Assembly: GCA_903907175.1 (NCBI GenBank)
Contig: CAIVNB010000003.1
Location: 1 to 16,637, forward strand
Direction: 5' to 3'
DNA: 16,637 bases
Source of the DNA: an uncultured bacterium
GTDB taxonomy: Bacteria > Patescibacteriota > Minisyncoccia > Phycocordibacterales > UBA9973
The notes under the pieces were generated by a model. It saw nothing but the letters and a program-made list of their open reading frames with translations, was not told the DNA's origin and ran no database searches. The position numbers and the translations under genes are program-made. Numbering within the stretch: the first letter of the stretch is position 1; the number at the start of each line of letters is the position of its first letter. This document shows, one piece after another, positions 1 through 7,052 of the stretch.

Positions 1-891
1 ATGGTAAACAATAACTTTGATATTCCATCGTATATAGCAACACATAAAGCAATATTAAATAGCTATACTTCACAAACAAATTCACATCTAAATGATTTAC
101 TTTCTGTCACCACAAGTATAAAAAGTGCTAAAGATGCATTTTTGAATAATGATTTAGATGTTCAATCTTCCGAATTATCTGTAAAACAAAAAGAAAATGC
201 CTTACAAGACGCAAAAGACAACTTATCAAATTATTCTGTCTACGCACCTTTTGGTGGAACAATATCAAATGTAGCTGTAAAAAAAACAGACTCTGTAAGT
301 TCTGGAACCGTCATAGCAACCTTGATTACAGACAAACAAGTAGCCGAAATTTCATTTAATGAAGTTGATGTAGCTAAAATACAAATTGGGCAAAAAGCTA
401 CTCTCACCTTTGATGCAATTCCTGATTTGACGATAGCTGGTCAAGTTATAAGCATTGATTCTATTGGAACTGTATCTTCTGGGGTTGTAAATTATACTGT
501 TAAAATAAGTTTTGATACAAACGACGTAAGGGTAAAACCTGGGATGAGTGTAAACTCAAATATTATTATAAATATAAAACAAGATATTCTCACCGTACCA
601 AACAGTGCTGTGAAATCACAAAATGGGGCAAGTTATGTGGAAACATTTGACACTGCATTACCAGCTCCTGCAATAGGAGCACAAGGATCCCCTTCTCTAA
701 CTCCTCCTAATAAAATAAATGTTGTAACTGGAATTTCTAGTGATACAGTCACAGAAATTGTTTCTGGATTAAATGAAGGCGCCCTAATAGTAACCAAAAC
801 TATAACAGGCTCAGCAACGACTGCTACAAAAACTACTTCAACAAAAAGTATTTTAAGTGCCGTTGGGGGTAGTGGAGGACCAAGAAATTAA
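1..891 (+). CDS. MacA/HlyD-type periplasmic adaptor (membrane fusion protein), 5' partial
   Basis: Adaptor subunit of a MacAB-like ABC exporter, linking the inner-membrane permease to extracytoplasmic partners. The reading frame is open from base 1 and the family's N-terminal membrane anchor and first half of the lipoyl (barrel-sandwich) domain are missing, so the ATG at 1 is probably an internal Met. What is visible: the end of the coiled-coil hairpin (about residues 35-77, rich in K/Q/E/A); the second lipoyl half, recognisable by YAPFGGTIS at about 80 and a GTVIATLI strand; a beta-barrel domain from about 115 to 195 with GQKATLTFDA and VKPGMSVN; a membrane-proximal domain with LTVPNSAV, and INVVTGISSDTVTEIVSGL. 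The tail is rich in Thr, Ser and Gly. It lies 16 nt upstream of a MacB-type ATPase, in operon order adaptor-ATPase-permease. Family is confident; the exported substrate cannot be told. Confidence 0.88.
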   Translation: MVNNNFDIPSYIATHKAILNSYTSQTNSHLNDLLSVTTSIKSAKDAFLNNDLDVQSSELSVKQKENALQDAKDNLSNYSVYAPFGGTISNVAVKKTDSVSSGTVIATLITDKQVAEISFNEVDVAKIQIGQKATLTFDAIPDLTIAGQVISIDSIGTVSSGVVNYTVKISFDTNDVRVKPGMSVNSNIIINIKQDILTVPNSAVKSQNGASYVETFDTALPAPAIGAQGSPSLTPPNKINVVTGISSDTVTEIVSGLNEGALIVTKTITGSATTATKTTSTKSILSAVGGSGGPRN

Positions 892-907
892 TTTGAGTTT
901 TAATTAA

Positions 908-1603
908 ATGATTGAAATAAAAAATATTGTAAAAACATACAAAACAGGTGATATAGAGTTTAATGCCCTAAATGGAGTGTCTTTCACGATAAATGATGGA
1001 GAGTTCGTTGCAATTATGGGTCCGTCTGGATCTGGTAAATCAACACTAATGCATATACTTGGAGCACTTGATAGTCCAACTGGTGGAACATATTTTTTAG
1101 ATGGCAAAGATGTTTCAACTCTTTCAGATGATCAATTGGCAGACATAAGGAAAGACAAAATAGGATTCGTTTTTCAGTCTTTCAACCTATTACCTAGAAC
1201 AACTGTGCTCCGAAACGTAATGTTGCCACTAATATACGAAGGGGTAGCAAGTGAAGAACGAGAAAAAAGAGCAAAAGAAGCCCTGGCTTCAGCCGGCCTT
1301 GATGAAAGTCATTTCACCCATCTTTCTAATCAATTATCTGGAGGACAAATTCAAAGAGTAGCAATCGCAAGAGCACTCGTAAATAATCCTACTTTAATAC
1401 TTGCAGATGAGCCAACCGGAAACTTAGATACTAAAACAGGAGAAATTGTTTTAGAAACCTTTAGAAAACTAAATAAAGAATTGGGTCGTACGGTAGTTCT
1501 TATTACCCACGAACAAGATGTGGCAGAGCACGCAGACAGAGTACTTTTTATTAGAGATGGACTATTAATTGAAGATAAAAAAAAAATTCATAAACATATT
1601 TAA
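908..1603 (+). CDS. MacB/LolD-type ABC transporter ATP-binding protein
   Basis: Cytoplasmic ATPase that powers the neighbouring FtsX-fold permease. All ABC motifs are present in order: Walker A GPSGSGKST (about residues 38-46), Q-loop FVFQSFNLLPRTT (about 87), signature LSGGQIQRVAIARAL (about 143), Walker B LILADEPTGNLD (about 163) and the H-loop LITHEQDVAEHAD (about 197). The DEPTGNLD sequence and FNLLPRTT Q-loop are typical of the MacB/LolD/FtsE class. The length of 231 residues fits a stand-alone domain; in E. coli MacB the ATPase and permease are fused, here they are separate genes. No Shine-Dalgarno is visible before the ATG, which follows the adaptor stop by 16 nt. The last codons lie in an A-rich stretch just before the permease start. 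Confidence 0.95.
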   Translation: MIEIKNIVKTYKTGDIEFNALNGVSFTINDGEFVAIMGPSGSGKSTLMHILGALDSPTGGTYFLDGKDVSTLSDDQLADIRKDKIGFVFQSFNLLPRTTVLRNVMLPLIYEGVASEEREKRAKEALASAGLDESHFTHLSNQLSGGQIQRVAIARALVNNPTLILADEPTGNLDTKTGEIVLETFRKLNKELGRTVVLITHEQDVAEHADRVLFIRDGLLIEDKKKIHKHI

Positions 1604-1604
1604 C

Positions 1605-2828
1605 ATGAAAATATACGACGTATTAAGAGAAACATATTCTGCTCTCTCAGGAAATAAAGTTCGCACAGGACTCACTATGCTTGGTATTATAATTGGGATA
1701 GGTTCAGTAATCGCCATGACTGCTATAGGACAAGGGGCTCAAAATTCTATTTCTTCTAGCATCCAATCAATCGGGGCAAACTTAGTTATGGTTATGCCTG
1801 GGGCACAAAGAAGTTTTGGAGGACCTTCTGGTGGCCGTGGAGGAGCACAGACTTTAACAGTGGGAGATGCCGACGCAATAGAGGCTAGTGTCTCAAATGT
1901 TGCAGGAGTGGTGCGAGAAGTTACTTCACGCAAGCAAGTTGTGGCAACAGGGACAAATACCAACACGAGTATCATCGGAACAGAGGCGTCATATTCAACT
2001 ATTAGAAATGTTGCAATAGATGAGGGTAGTTTTATAACAAGTCAAAATGTATTAAGCGGTTCAAAAGTAGCAGTATTAGGTCCAACCACCAGAGACGATC
2101 TTTTTGGGGTAGGGGCTACTGGGGTTGTTGGACAAAAAATTCGTATCTCCGGTTCTGAATATAATATAATCGGAATCACTATTGCAAAAGGTGGTTCCGG
2201 TTTTTCTAATAGCGACGATGCAATTTATGTTCCCTATACCACAGCTCAAAGATATCTTTCTGGAAATAAATATTTAAGTGAAATAGATGTGTCGGCACAA
2301 AGTTCAGATGTGTCGGCACAAGTACAAACAGACATAACAAGCTTATTAATGCAAAGACACAACATAACAGATCCAACTAAGACAGATTTTAACACAATGA
2401 ATCAAGCAGATATTATCGCAACGGCTTCGTCAGTAACAAGTACTTTCACTGCCTTACTTGCAGCTATCGCTGGCATATCTCTCCTTGTAGGTGGTATTGG
2501 TATTATGAATATGATGCTAACAACTGTTACGGAGCGCACTAGAGAAATTGGTCTACGTAAAGCAATAGGTGCAAAAAGAAGAGACATAAACTTTCAGTTT
2601 TTAACTGAAGCAGTAGTTCTAACTTTTACAGGTGGTTTCTTGGGGATTATTTTAGGGTGGTTAATAGCTTTCGGGATAAGTTATCTGGGAATTGTACAAG
2701 CTTCAGTGTCTTTATCTTCAATACTACTCGCCTTTGGAGTTTCTGCTTTAATTGGAATTGTTTTTGGCTATTACCCAGCAAGACATGCCTCTTCCCTTAA
2801 CCCGATTGACGCTTTGAGATTTGAATAA
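1605..2828 (+). CDS. MacB-type ABC transporter permease (MacB_PCD plus FtsX domains)
   Basis: Inner-membrane permease of the MacAB-like exporter. Numbering from the ATG at 1605 (407 residues): a short cytoplasmic lead (MKIYDVLRETYSALSGNK), TM1 at about 21-44 (GLTMLGIIIGIGSVIAM), a large extracytoplasmic MacB_PCD domain to about 270, then three FtsX segments at about 280-305, 330-355 and 365-392. The conserved coupling segment TERTREIGLRKAIGAKRRDI lies between TM2 and TM3. The C-terminus PARHASSLNPIDALRFE is the classic family ending. An upstream in-frame TTG at 1569 would overlap the ATPase and add 12 Lys/Phe-rich residues; I prefer 1605 because it matches the family N-terminus and follows the ATPase stop by one base. 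MacB-type systems work by mechanotransmission rather than direct substrate passage; the substrate is unknown. Confidence 0.93.
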   Translation: MKIYDVLRETYSALSGNKVRTGLTMLGIIIGIGSVIAMTAIGQGAQNSISSSIQSIGANLVMVMPGAQRSFGGPSGGRGGAQTLTVGDADAIEASVSNVAGVVREVTSRKQVVATGTNTNTSIIGTEASYSTIRNVAIDEGSFITSQNVLSGSKVAVLGPTTRDDLFGVGATGVVGQKIRISGSEYNIIGITIAKGGSGFSNSDDAIYVPYTTAQRYLSGNKYLSEIDVSAQSSDVSAQVQTDITSLLMQRHNITDPTKTDFNTMNQADIIATASSVTSTFTALLAAIAGISLLVGGIGIMNMMLTTVTERTREIGLRKAIGAKRRDINFQFLTEAVVLTFTGGFLGIILGWLIAFGISYLGIVQASVSLSSILLAFGVSALIGIVFGYYPARHASSLNPIDALRFE

Positions 2829-2882
2829 AAATTTATTAATTATCATTAAAGGTCAACATCATTAATTAAAATAAGTAAAAAA

Positions 2883-3359
2883 ATGCAAAATAAAAAAAAC
2901 ATAATTTTAATAGTAGGTTTTGTAATTTTAGCAGCCCTTTCTTTCTATGCTGGGACAGCATATTCTGGATCAAAAAATAAAACCAACCTACAAACAAATA
3001 ATTTTAATCCATCTAGACAAGGCGGACAAAGTGGTCAATTTAGCCAAGGAAGGGGCGGAAGGATTGGCGGAGGAAATGTCTTTGGCCAAATAATAGCGAA
3101 AGATGCCAATAGCATTACTGTGCAATTAAATGTGCCTAGTGGCCCAAACACAACAGGGACAACTACTAATACGGGTACTGGTTCAAAGATAGTTTTATAT
3201 ACAAATACAACCACAGTAGCAAAAACTGTATCTGGAACAAGTAATGATTTAGCGGCAGGAACAGAGGTGAGTGTCCAAGGAATTGCAAACCCTGATGGTA
3301 GTGTTAGTGCACAAACAATTTCAATCAGACCTACTCAAATAAACCCACCCAAAAATTAG
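2883..3359 (+). CDS. DUF5666-like secreted or membrane-anchored protein
   Basis: 158 residues. Residues about 5-25 form a hydrophobic signal or anchor segment (IILIVGFVILAALSFYAGTA). A low-complexity linker rich in Gly, Gln, Ser and Arg follows (about 40-65), then a single small all-beta domain from about 66: GQIIAKDANSITVQL, then a strand with TNTTTVAKT, then LAAGTEVSVQGI and NPDGSVSAQTISIRP. The order 'G-I...ITV...T-V...L-G-V-V-G...DGS-AQ-I-I' fits the OB-like DUF5666 family. It is the last gene of the MacAB-like operon, 54 nt after the permease and before a strong terminator, so it is probably an accessory or substrate of the exporter; that link is inference. No catalytic residues are evident. 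The 54-nt gap holds a TTAATTA/TAATTAA inverted repeat and a possible weak TAAAAT box. Confidence 0.7.
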   Translation: MQNKKNIILIVGFVILAALSFYAGTAYSGSKNKTNLQTNNFNPSRQGGQSGQFSQGRGGRIGGGNVFGQIIAKDANSITVQLNVPSGPNTTGTTTNTGTGSKIVLYTNTTTVAKTVSGTSNDLAAGTEVSVQGIANPDGSVSAQTISIRPTQINPPKN

Positions 3360-3377
3360 AAACAATATCGCTAGAAC

Positions 3378-3412
3378 AAAAAACATTCCATGATCTTTCT
3401 GGGGTGTTTTTT
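3378..3412 (+). terminator. Rho-independent terminator of the export operon
   Basis: AAAAAACATTCC pairs with GGGGTGTTTTTT across an 11-nt loop (12 bp, two U-G wobbles on the plus strand), followed by a T-rich run. It lies 18 nt after the stop of the DUF5666-like gene and just before the rluF promoter. Confidence 0.85.
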
Positions 3413-3437
3413 ATTTTTATTTATTTAATCTTTTTTG

Positions 3438-3446
3438 TGTTATATT
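3438..3446 (+). promoter_or_regulatory. Extended -10 promoter of rluF-like gene
   Basis: TGT-TATATT ends 6 nt before the ATG at 3453, so transcription should start at or next to the start codon (leaderless mRNA). No convincing -35 box is visible. This spacing matches several other genes in the window and decides the start chosen for the gene. Confidence 0.6.
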
Positions 3447-3452
3447 GAAACA

Positions 3453-4166
3453 ATGGAAGAATACCCAATGAGAATAAATAAATACTTGGCTCACCAGAAA
3501 ATTGCCACAAGAAAAGACGCGGATGCTCTGGTTGCTCGAGGAGATGTTTTTATCAACAATAAACGCGCGGTCCTTGGCAGTAAGGTAAATGGGAAAGATA
3601 AAGTAGAAGTACGAGGAAAACAAAGTTTAAAAAATTATGTTTATTATGCTTACAACAAACCACAGGGAGTAATCACACACTCCCCACAAGACGAAGAAAA
3701 AGATATTAAAGAAGAAATTAAAAATAAAAGTATCCCAGAAGATATATTCCCTATTGGCCGACTCGACAAAGATTCACACGGACTTATGATCCTCACTAAT
3801 GATGGGCGTATCACCGATTTACTTTTAAATCCAAAATATATCCACGAAAAAGAATATGCAGTAAAAACCAAGAACGTTCTTCGTTCAAATTTTAAACAAA
3901 AAATGGAAACAGGGGTACATATCGAAGGATATAAAACAAAACCTTGTAAAATTGAAATTATAAATGAAAATATGTTCAGAATAATATTAACCGAAGGGAA
4001 AAAACATCAAATTAGGAGAATGTGTTCCGCTGTATTTCAAGAAATTGCTGACCTAAAACGTATAAGAATTATGAACATAGAGCTAGGAAAGTTGAGTAAT
4101 AATTCTTTCCGAGAAATAAAAGGGAAAGAACTTGAAACTTTCTTAAGTAGTATGGGAATAAAATAA
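3453..4166 (+). CDS. rluF: RluF-type 23S rRNA pseudouridine synthase
   Basis: Converts a uridine in 23S rRNA to pseudouridine (E. coli RluF acts at U2604). An N-terminal S4 RNA-binding domain (RINKYLAHQKIATRKDADAL, residues about 7-55) is followed by the RsuA/RluB/RluE/RluF catalytic fold. The catalytic Asp lies in PIGRLDKDSHGLMILTNDGR (about residue 105). The family markers NKPQGVITH, HEKEYAVK and EGKKHQIRRM are all present, and the stretch LKRIRIMNIELGKL resembles E. coli RluF more than RluB or RsuA. Length (237 residues) is shorter than E. coli RluF, which has a longer C-terminus. Start: ATG 3453 fits the leaderless -10 spacing; ATG 3468 (preceded by GGAAG) and GTG 3435 are alternatives. 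It stands alone between two terminators. The RluF assignment against RluB is likely but not proven. Confidence 0.88.
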   Translation: MEEYPMRINKYLAHQKIATRKDADALVARGDVFINNKRAVLGSKVNGKDKVEVRGKQSLKNYVYYAYNKPQGVITHSPQDEEKDIKEEIKNKSIPEDIFPIGRLDKDSHGLMILTNDGRITDLLLNPKYIHEKEYAVKTKNVLRSNFKQKMETGVHIEGYKTKPCKIEIINENMFRIILTEGKKHQIRRMCSAVFQEIADLKRIRIMNIELGKLSNNSFREIKGKELETFLSSMGIK

Positions 4167-4193
4167 AAAAACCACCGCTCGGTGGTTTTTTTA
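4166..4193. terminator. Bidirectional terminator between convergent genes
   Basis: An A-run plus CCACC, a GCTC loop, GGTGG and a T-run form a near-perfect hairpin that works in both directions. It separates rluF (+) from the ABC-2 permease (-), whose stop is at 4202. Confidence 0.9.
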
Positions 4194-4201
4194 TTTGAAA
4201 T

Positions 4202-4945
4202 TTATATTTGAACTTTAGAAAAAAAGTAACTTCCAACTACAAGACAAACCATTGTAAGAATCACCAAGACAGAAATATCACGACCCAATGTGAAAAAATG
4301 AACATTAGTAAGTAAATGTCTTAAGGCGTCTACTGTATAAGACAAAGGGTCAAAAGATGCAATCGTGCCAAGTATTGTTGTACGATCAAGTGGAAAAATT
4401 GCACCAGATAAGAAAAACAGTGGCATAACCAAGAAATTCATAATCATCTGAAAGCCTTGCATATCATCTAGTTTTGAAGCGATAGCAGTTCCTAGGGCAG
4501 TAAAAAGAAGTGAAGACAAAAACATAACTAAAATAGCAATAGGAACAAGACCCCAAGAAACAGGACGAAACCCAGCAATTAAAGATAAGAATAAAACCAA
4601 TGTACATTGTAATGTTGCTAACGTCGCTCCACCAAGAGTACGCCCAATCATAATATTAAAACGCGATACAGGAGCTACAAGTGTTTCTTTCAAAAAACCA
4701 AATTGTTTATCCCAAATAATTTCCATACCAGAAAAAATTGAAGTGAAAATGAGTGTCATACTTATAATTCCTGGCACAAGAAATTCTATATAATTCCCCT
4801 GCCCTGCTTTAGAGAAAACTGGGCCAAAACCAGCCCCAAGAGCAAGTAAAAAAAATAATGGTTGAGCCAAAGAACCAATTATTCTAGGTTTTGAACGAAG
4901 ATATCTCTTTAATTGTCTTAGCCATAAAATATAAATTATTTGCAT
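4202..4945 (-). CDS. ABC-2 type (DrrB-like) transporter permease
   Basis: Membrane subunit of an ABC-2 exporter. 247 residues with about six hydrophobic segments, beginning after a basic N-terminus (LRQLKRYLRSKPRI): about 23-43, 58-80, 100-127, 133-157, 168-190 and 222-243. The ABC2_membrane signature is visible: a conserved segment after TM2 (WDKQFGFLKETLVAPVSR) and a hydrophobic run followed by FPLDR and LSYTVDALRHLL. These features resemble DrrB/NodJ/YadH-like exporters of drugs, glycolipids or polysaccharides; the substrate is not inferable. It starts 9 nt after the stop of its ATPase partner. No Shine-Dalgarno is seen, so translation probably depends on coupling. Confidence 0.92.
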   Translation of the reverse strand: MQIIYILWLRQLKRYLRSKPRIIGSLAQPLFFLLALGAGFGPVFSKAGQGNYIEFLVPGIISMTLIFTSIFSGMEIIWDKQFGFLKETLVAPVSRFNIMIGRTLGGATLATLQCTLVLFLSLIAGFRPVSWGLVPIAILVMFLSSLLFTALGTAIASKLDDMQGFQMIMNFLVMPLFFLSGAIFPLDRTTILGTIASFDPLSYTVDALRHLLTNVHFFTLGRDISVLVILTMVCLVVGSYFFSKVQI

Positions 4946-4954
4946 AAATATTTT

Positions 4955-5749
4955 TTATTTTCTTGTCCACGCATTGTGTCTTGCCCGCATAACATCAGTC
5001 TTACTAACTTCTTCTTCTCGAATATCTCTACCTGTTAATTTTAAAAATGCTTCTTCCAGTGATTTAGTTCCTGTTTTTGTTTTCAATTCTTCTAGAGTAC
5101 CAGACGCAACGATACTTCCATGGTCAATAACAGCTATATGATTCGCAATACGTTCAGCTTCTTCCATGTAATGTGTTGTAAAAAACACTGTAATCCCTTC
5201 TGTCTCATTTAACTTACGTAAGTATTCCCACATATGGTTACGTGTTTGTGGATCAAGTCCTAATGTTGGTTCATCTAGAAAAAGAACCTTTGGGTGATGC
5301 AAAAGGCCTCTTGCAATTTCAAGCCTACGCTTCATTCCACCTGAAAATTCCTTTACTAAACTTTTTTTTCTATCCCACAAATCAACAAATTCAAGTAATT
5401 GCTTTATGCGTTCAATGCGAATTTTCTTTTTGACACCATATAGAATTGCATGAATTTCCATATTTTCATATGCAGTAAGCTCATCATCTAAGCTGGGATC
5501 CTGAAAAACAATTCCAAAGGAATGCCTAACCTCGTTTGGATTTTCTTGTACATCATTCCCGTCAATAAAGAGTTCCCCACTTGTTGGAGTTAAGAGTGTA
5601 GTCAACATTTTAATGGTAGTTGATTTGCCTGCTCCATTTGGACCTAAAAAAGCAAAAATGTTTCCTTTCTCCACAGAAAAAGAAACATCTTTTACAGCTG
5701 TAAAATCTCCAAACTTTTTTGTTAAATTTTTTACTTCAATAATTGGCAT
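4955..5749 (-). CDS. DrrA/NatA-type ABC transporter ATP-binding protein
   Basis: ATPase partner of the ABC-2 permease immediately downstream. Motifs in order: Walker A GPNGAGKST (residues 36-44), Q-loop FGIVFQDPSLDDELT (about 78-92), signature FSGGMKRRLEIARGL (about 139-153), Walker B VLFLDEPTLGLDP (about 160-172) and H-loop FFTTHYMEEAERIA (about 193-206). The DEPTLGLDP and THYMEEAE forms are typical of the DrrA class, as is the C-terminal extension with LEEAFLKLTGRD (about 230). The last 25 residues are highly charged and end in a basic tail. It begins 1 nt after the stop of the thioredoxin-like gene, so the three genes form one operon. Confidence 0.95.
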   Translation of the reverse strand: MPIIEVKNLTKKFGDFTAVKDVSFSVEKGNIFAFLGPNGAGKSTTIKMLTTLLTPTSGELFIDGNDVQENPNEVRHSFGIVFQDPSLDDELTAYENMEIHAILYGVKKKIRIERIKQLLEFVDLWDRKKSLVKEFSGGMKRRLEIARGLLHHPKVLFLDEPTLGLDPQTRNHMWEYLRKLNETEGITVFFTTHYMEEAERIANHIAVIDHGSIVASGTLEELKTKTGTKSLEEAFLKLTGRDIREEEVSKTDVMRARHNAWTRK

Positions 5750-5750
5750 T

Positions 5751-6014
5751 TTATTTATCCATTGCCCAATTTTTTAATTCTTTATAATCTGCATCCCCAC
5801 AAATCCATTTCTTTGTTTTTGTATTATAAAAAAAGGGCACTCCTCCGCACATGTCTTTGTCTAATTCTATTAAACGCTTTTCATTTTCTTTATTGTGCCA
5901 AACTTCTATTGCTTCTACTTTTATGTCCTCTTCTTTCTCCAGACGTACAACTAAATCATGCATTACAACACAATGTGGGCATTCAGTACCATAGAATTCC
6001 AAAAGATGTGACAT
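5751..6014 (-). CDS. Thioredoxin/glutaredoxin-like redox protein (CPHC)
   Basis: Small cytoplasmic thioredoxin-fold protein, 87 residues. An N-terminal beta strand (LLEFYGTE) leads to the redox motif C12-P-H-C15, helix 1, a second strand (KVEAIEVWH) and the cis-Pro loop GGVP60FFYN; two further Cys are at 56 and 72. CPHC is the DsbA-type active site within a glutaredoxin-sized fold, so it could be an oxidoreductase of either class. No signal peptide, so it should act in the cytoplasm. It is the first gene of the operon with the DrrAB-like exporter, 1 nt upstream of the ATPase; a functional link is possible but unproven. Its start is fixed by a -10 box ending 6 nt before the ATG. Confidence 0.82.
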   Translation of the reverse strand: MSHLLEFYGTECPHCVVMHDLVVRLEKEEDIKVEAIEVWHNKENEKRLIELDKDMCGGVPFFYNTKTKKWICGDADYKELKNWAMDK

Positions 6015-6020
6015 ATTTAT

Positions 6021-6029
6021 ATTATAACA
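6021..6029 (-). promoter_or_regulatory. Extended -10 promoter of the thioredoxin-like/ABC operon
   Basis: On the minus strand TGT-TATAAT is followed by ATAAAT and then the ATG at 6014, giving a predicted leaderless mRNA. The same TATAAT-ATAAAT-ATG string occurs before ruvA. The -35 region is weak. Confidence 0.65.
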
Positions 6030-6055
6030 AAATAATAAAAAAACGAAGAATTTGT

Positions 6056-6141
6056 TTTAAAGGGGGTTTCGAGGCTGACGAGCCCTAAACTTAAAAATTT
6101 TTTAAGGCAAAAGTCTTTTGAAAAATCTGTACCCTTTTAAA
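6056..6141. repeat. Nested inverted repeats between rpsT and the redox gene
   Basis: An outer imperfect pair TTTAAAGGG (6056-6064) and CCCTTTTAAA (6132-6141) encloses three perfect small palindromes: GGCT-GACG-AGCC at 6073-6084, CTTAAAAATTTTTTAAG at 6090-6106 and CAAAAGTCTTTTG at 6108-6120. The block lies downstream of rpsT (-) and may serve as its terminator or processing signal, though no single classical hairpin plus T-run is obvious. Confidence 0.5.
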
Positions 6142-6157
6142 TACACTCTTTGTTTTT

Positions 6158-6409
6158 TTATTTTACTAGCCTAGATAGACGAGCTTTTTTACGAGCAGCA
6201 TTGTTTTTCTTAATGACACCCTTTTTCGCTGCTTTATCTATAGCCTGATATGCAGAACTTAGCATTTTTTCTGCTTCTTTCTTATCTGTTTTTGAGATTT
6301 TTTCAATCTTTTTTATTACTTCTTTCATTGTTCGCTTTCGGCGATCATTAAAAGCCTTCTTGCGAAGAGACCCTCGAACTGCTTTTTTTGCTGATTTAAT
6401 TATTGGCAT
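6158..6409 (-). CDS. rpsT: 30S ribosomal protein S20
   Basis: Small-subunit protein that binds the 5' domain and h44 region of 16S rRNA. The 83 residues are very basic and almost wholly helical: MPIIKSAKKAVRGSLRKK at the N-terminus, then RRKRTMKEVIKKIEK, and the family ending DKAAKKGVIKKNNAARKKARL. The length matches bacterial S20. It is divergent from ruvA with a 52-nt spacer holding promoters for both. AGGA (inside the -10 box TAGGAT) is also a possible ribosome-binding site, but the box spacing favours a leaderless mRNA. Confidence 0.97.
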   Translation of the reverse strand: MPIIKSAKKAVRGSLRKKAFNDRRKRTMKEVIKKIEKISKTDKKEAEKMLSSAYQAIDKAAKKGVIKKNNAARKKARLSRLVK

Positions 6410-6415
6410 ACGTGT

Positions 6416-6444
6416 ATCCTATCAAAAAACACTCAAAAACACAA
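6416..6444 (-). promoter_or_regulatory. rpsT promoter
   Basis: Minus-strand TTGTGT, a 17-nt spacer ending in TGA, then TAGGAT; the box ends 6 nt before the rpsT ATG. One of the few promoters here with a plausible -35 as well as an extended -10. Confidence 0.6.
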
Positions 6445-6446
6445 TA

Positions 6447-6455
6447 TGATATAAT
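6447..6455 (+). promoter_or_regulatory. Extended -10 promoter of ruvA
   Basis: TGA-TATAAT followed by ATAAAT and the ruvA ATG at 6462. Divergent from and interleaved with the rpsT promoter. Predicts a leaderless ruvA-mutM transcript. Confidence 0.65.
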
Positions 6456-6461
6456 ATAAAT

Positions 6462-7052
6462 ATGATTGGTAGCATTAAGGGGAAAATAATCTTAAAAAAA
6501 GACAAATTTATCATTATTGAAAATAATGACATTGGTTATAAGATATTTGTCTCAGCTAACACGTTAAATAACCTTGCCCATTCGACAGGCTCAGGGCAAA
6601 AAGAAAAAAGTTCACTTTTTTCTTTTTGGACCCATTTACACATAAAAGAAGATGCACAAGATTTATATGGGTTTTTAGACTACGGTGAATTAGAATTTTT
6701 CGAAATGCTTATTGGAGTATCTGGTATTGGCCCAAAAGGAGCACTCACAATACTTTCTGTCGCACCAGTTGAAACATTAAAAAAAGCAATCGGAACAGGA
6801 GATACCTCCTATTTAACTAAAATTTCTGGTATTGGCAGAAAAACTGCTGAAAAAATGGTGATGGAACTTCGAGACAAAATGGGGAAGGAGAATGAAAGTG
6901 GGTCTCTCGGCCAAGAAATAGACATATTGGAAGCATTAAAATCTCTTGGATATTCCCAAAATGAAGCTCGAGATGCTTTAAAGAAAATTTCTGGTGAAGT
7001 AGACTTGAATACAAAGATAAAAGAAGCTTTAAAAATTTTAGGTAAAAAATAA
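6462..7052 (+). CDS. ruvA: Holliday junction branch migration protein RuvA
   Basis: RuvA tetramers bind Holliday junctions and load RuvB hexamers for branch migration. 196 residues: an OB-fold domain (1 to about 72, with the family segment THLHIKEDAQDLYGF), tandem helix-hairpin-helix motifs (LIGVSGIGPKGALTIL at about 85 and LTKISGIGRKTAEKMVMEL at about 120), a charged linker, and domain III (about 153-196, ILEALKSLGYSQNEARDAL) that contacts RuvB. Odd point: residues about 39-51 (AHSTGSGQKEKSS) form an extra hydrophilic loop in the OB fold, encoded by a palindromic repeat. It ends by sharing a base with the mutM start (TAATG), so the two genes are translationally coupled. ruvB lies about 8.6 kb downstream; ruvC is not in the window. 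Confidence 0.96.
   Translation: MIGSIKGKIILKKDKFIIIENNDIGYKIFVSANTLNNLAHSTGSGQKEKSSLFSFWTHLHIKEDAQDLYGFLDYGELEFFEMLIGVSGIGPKGALTILSVAPVETLKKAIGTGDTSYLTKISGIGRKTAEKMVMELRDKMGKENESGSLGQEIDILEALKSLGYSQNEARDALKKISGEVDLNTKIKEALKILGKK
6574..6599. repeat. Palindromic REP-like repeat inside ruvA
   Basis: TTGCCC (6574-6579) and GGGCAA (6594-6599) flank a core containing TTCGACAGGCTCAGGGC, a motif I recognise from dispersed short repeats in many bacterial genomes, including CPR. It is GC-richer than its surroundings and in frame, encoding part of a non-conserved loop (AHSTGSGQ). Confidence 0.65.

Noticed and set aside
1569..1604. TTG start for the MacB-type permease, 36 nt upstream
   Set aside because: It would overlap the ATPase and add a Lys/Phe-rich lead not typical of the family; ATG 1605 matches the family N-terminus.
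5762..6088. 108-residue plus-strand ORF opposite the thioredoxin-like gene
   Set aside because: Cys/Leu-rich translation without family features, antisense to a coherent CPHC protein and running into a promoter and repeats.
6574..6599. Frameshift or pseudogene in ruvA because of the inserted repeat
   Set aside because: The frame is intact and all downstream helix-hairpin-helix and domain III motifs are present.
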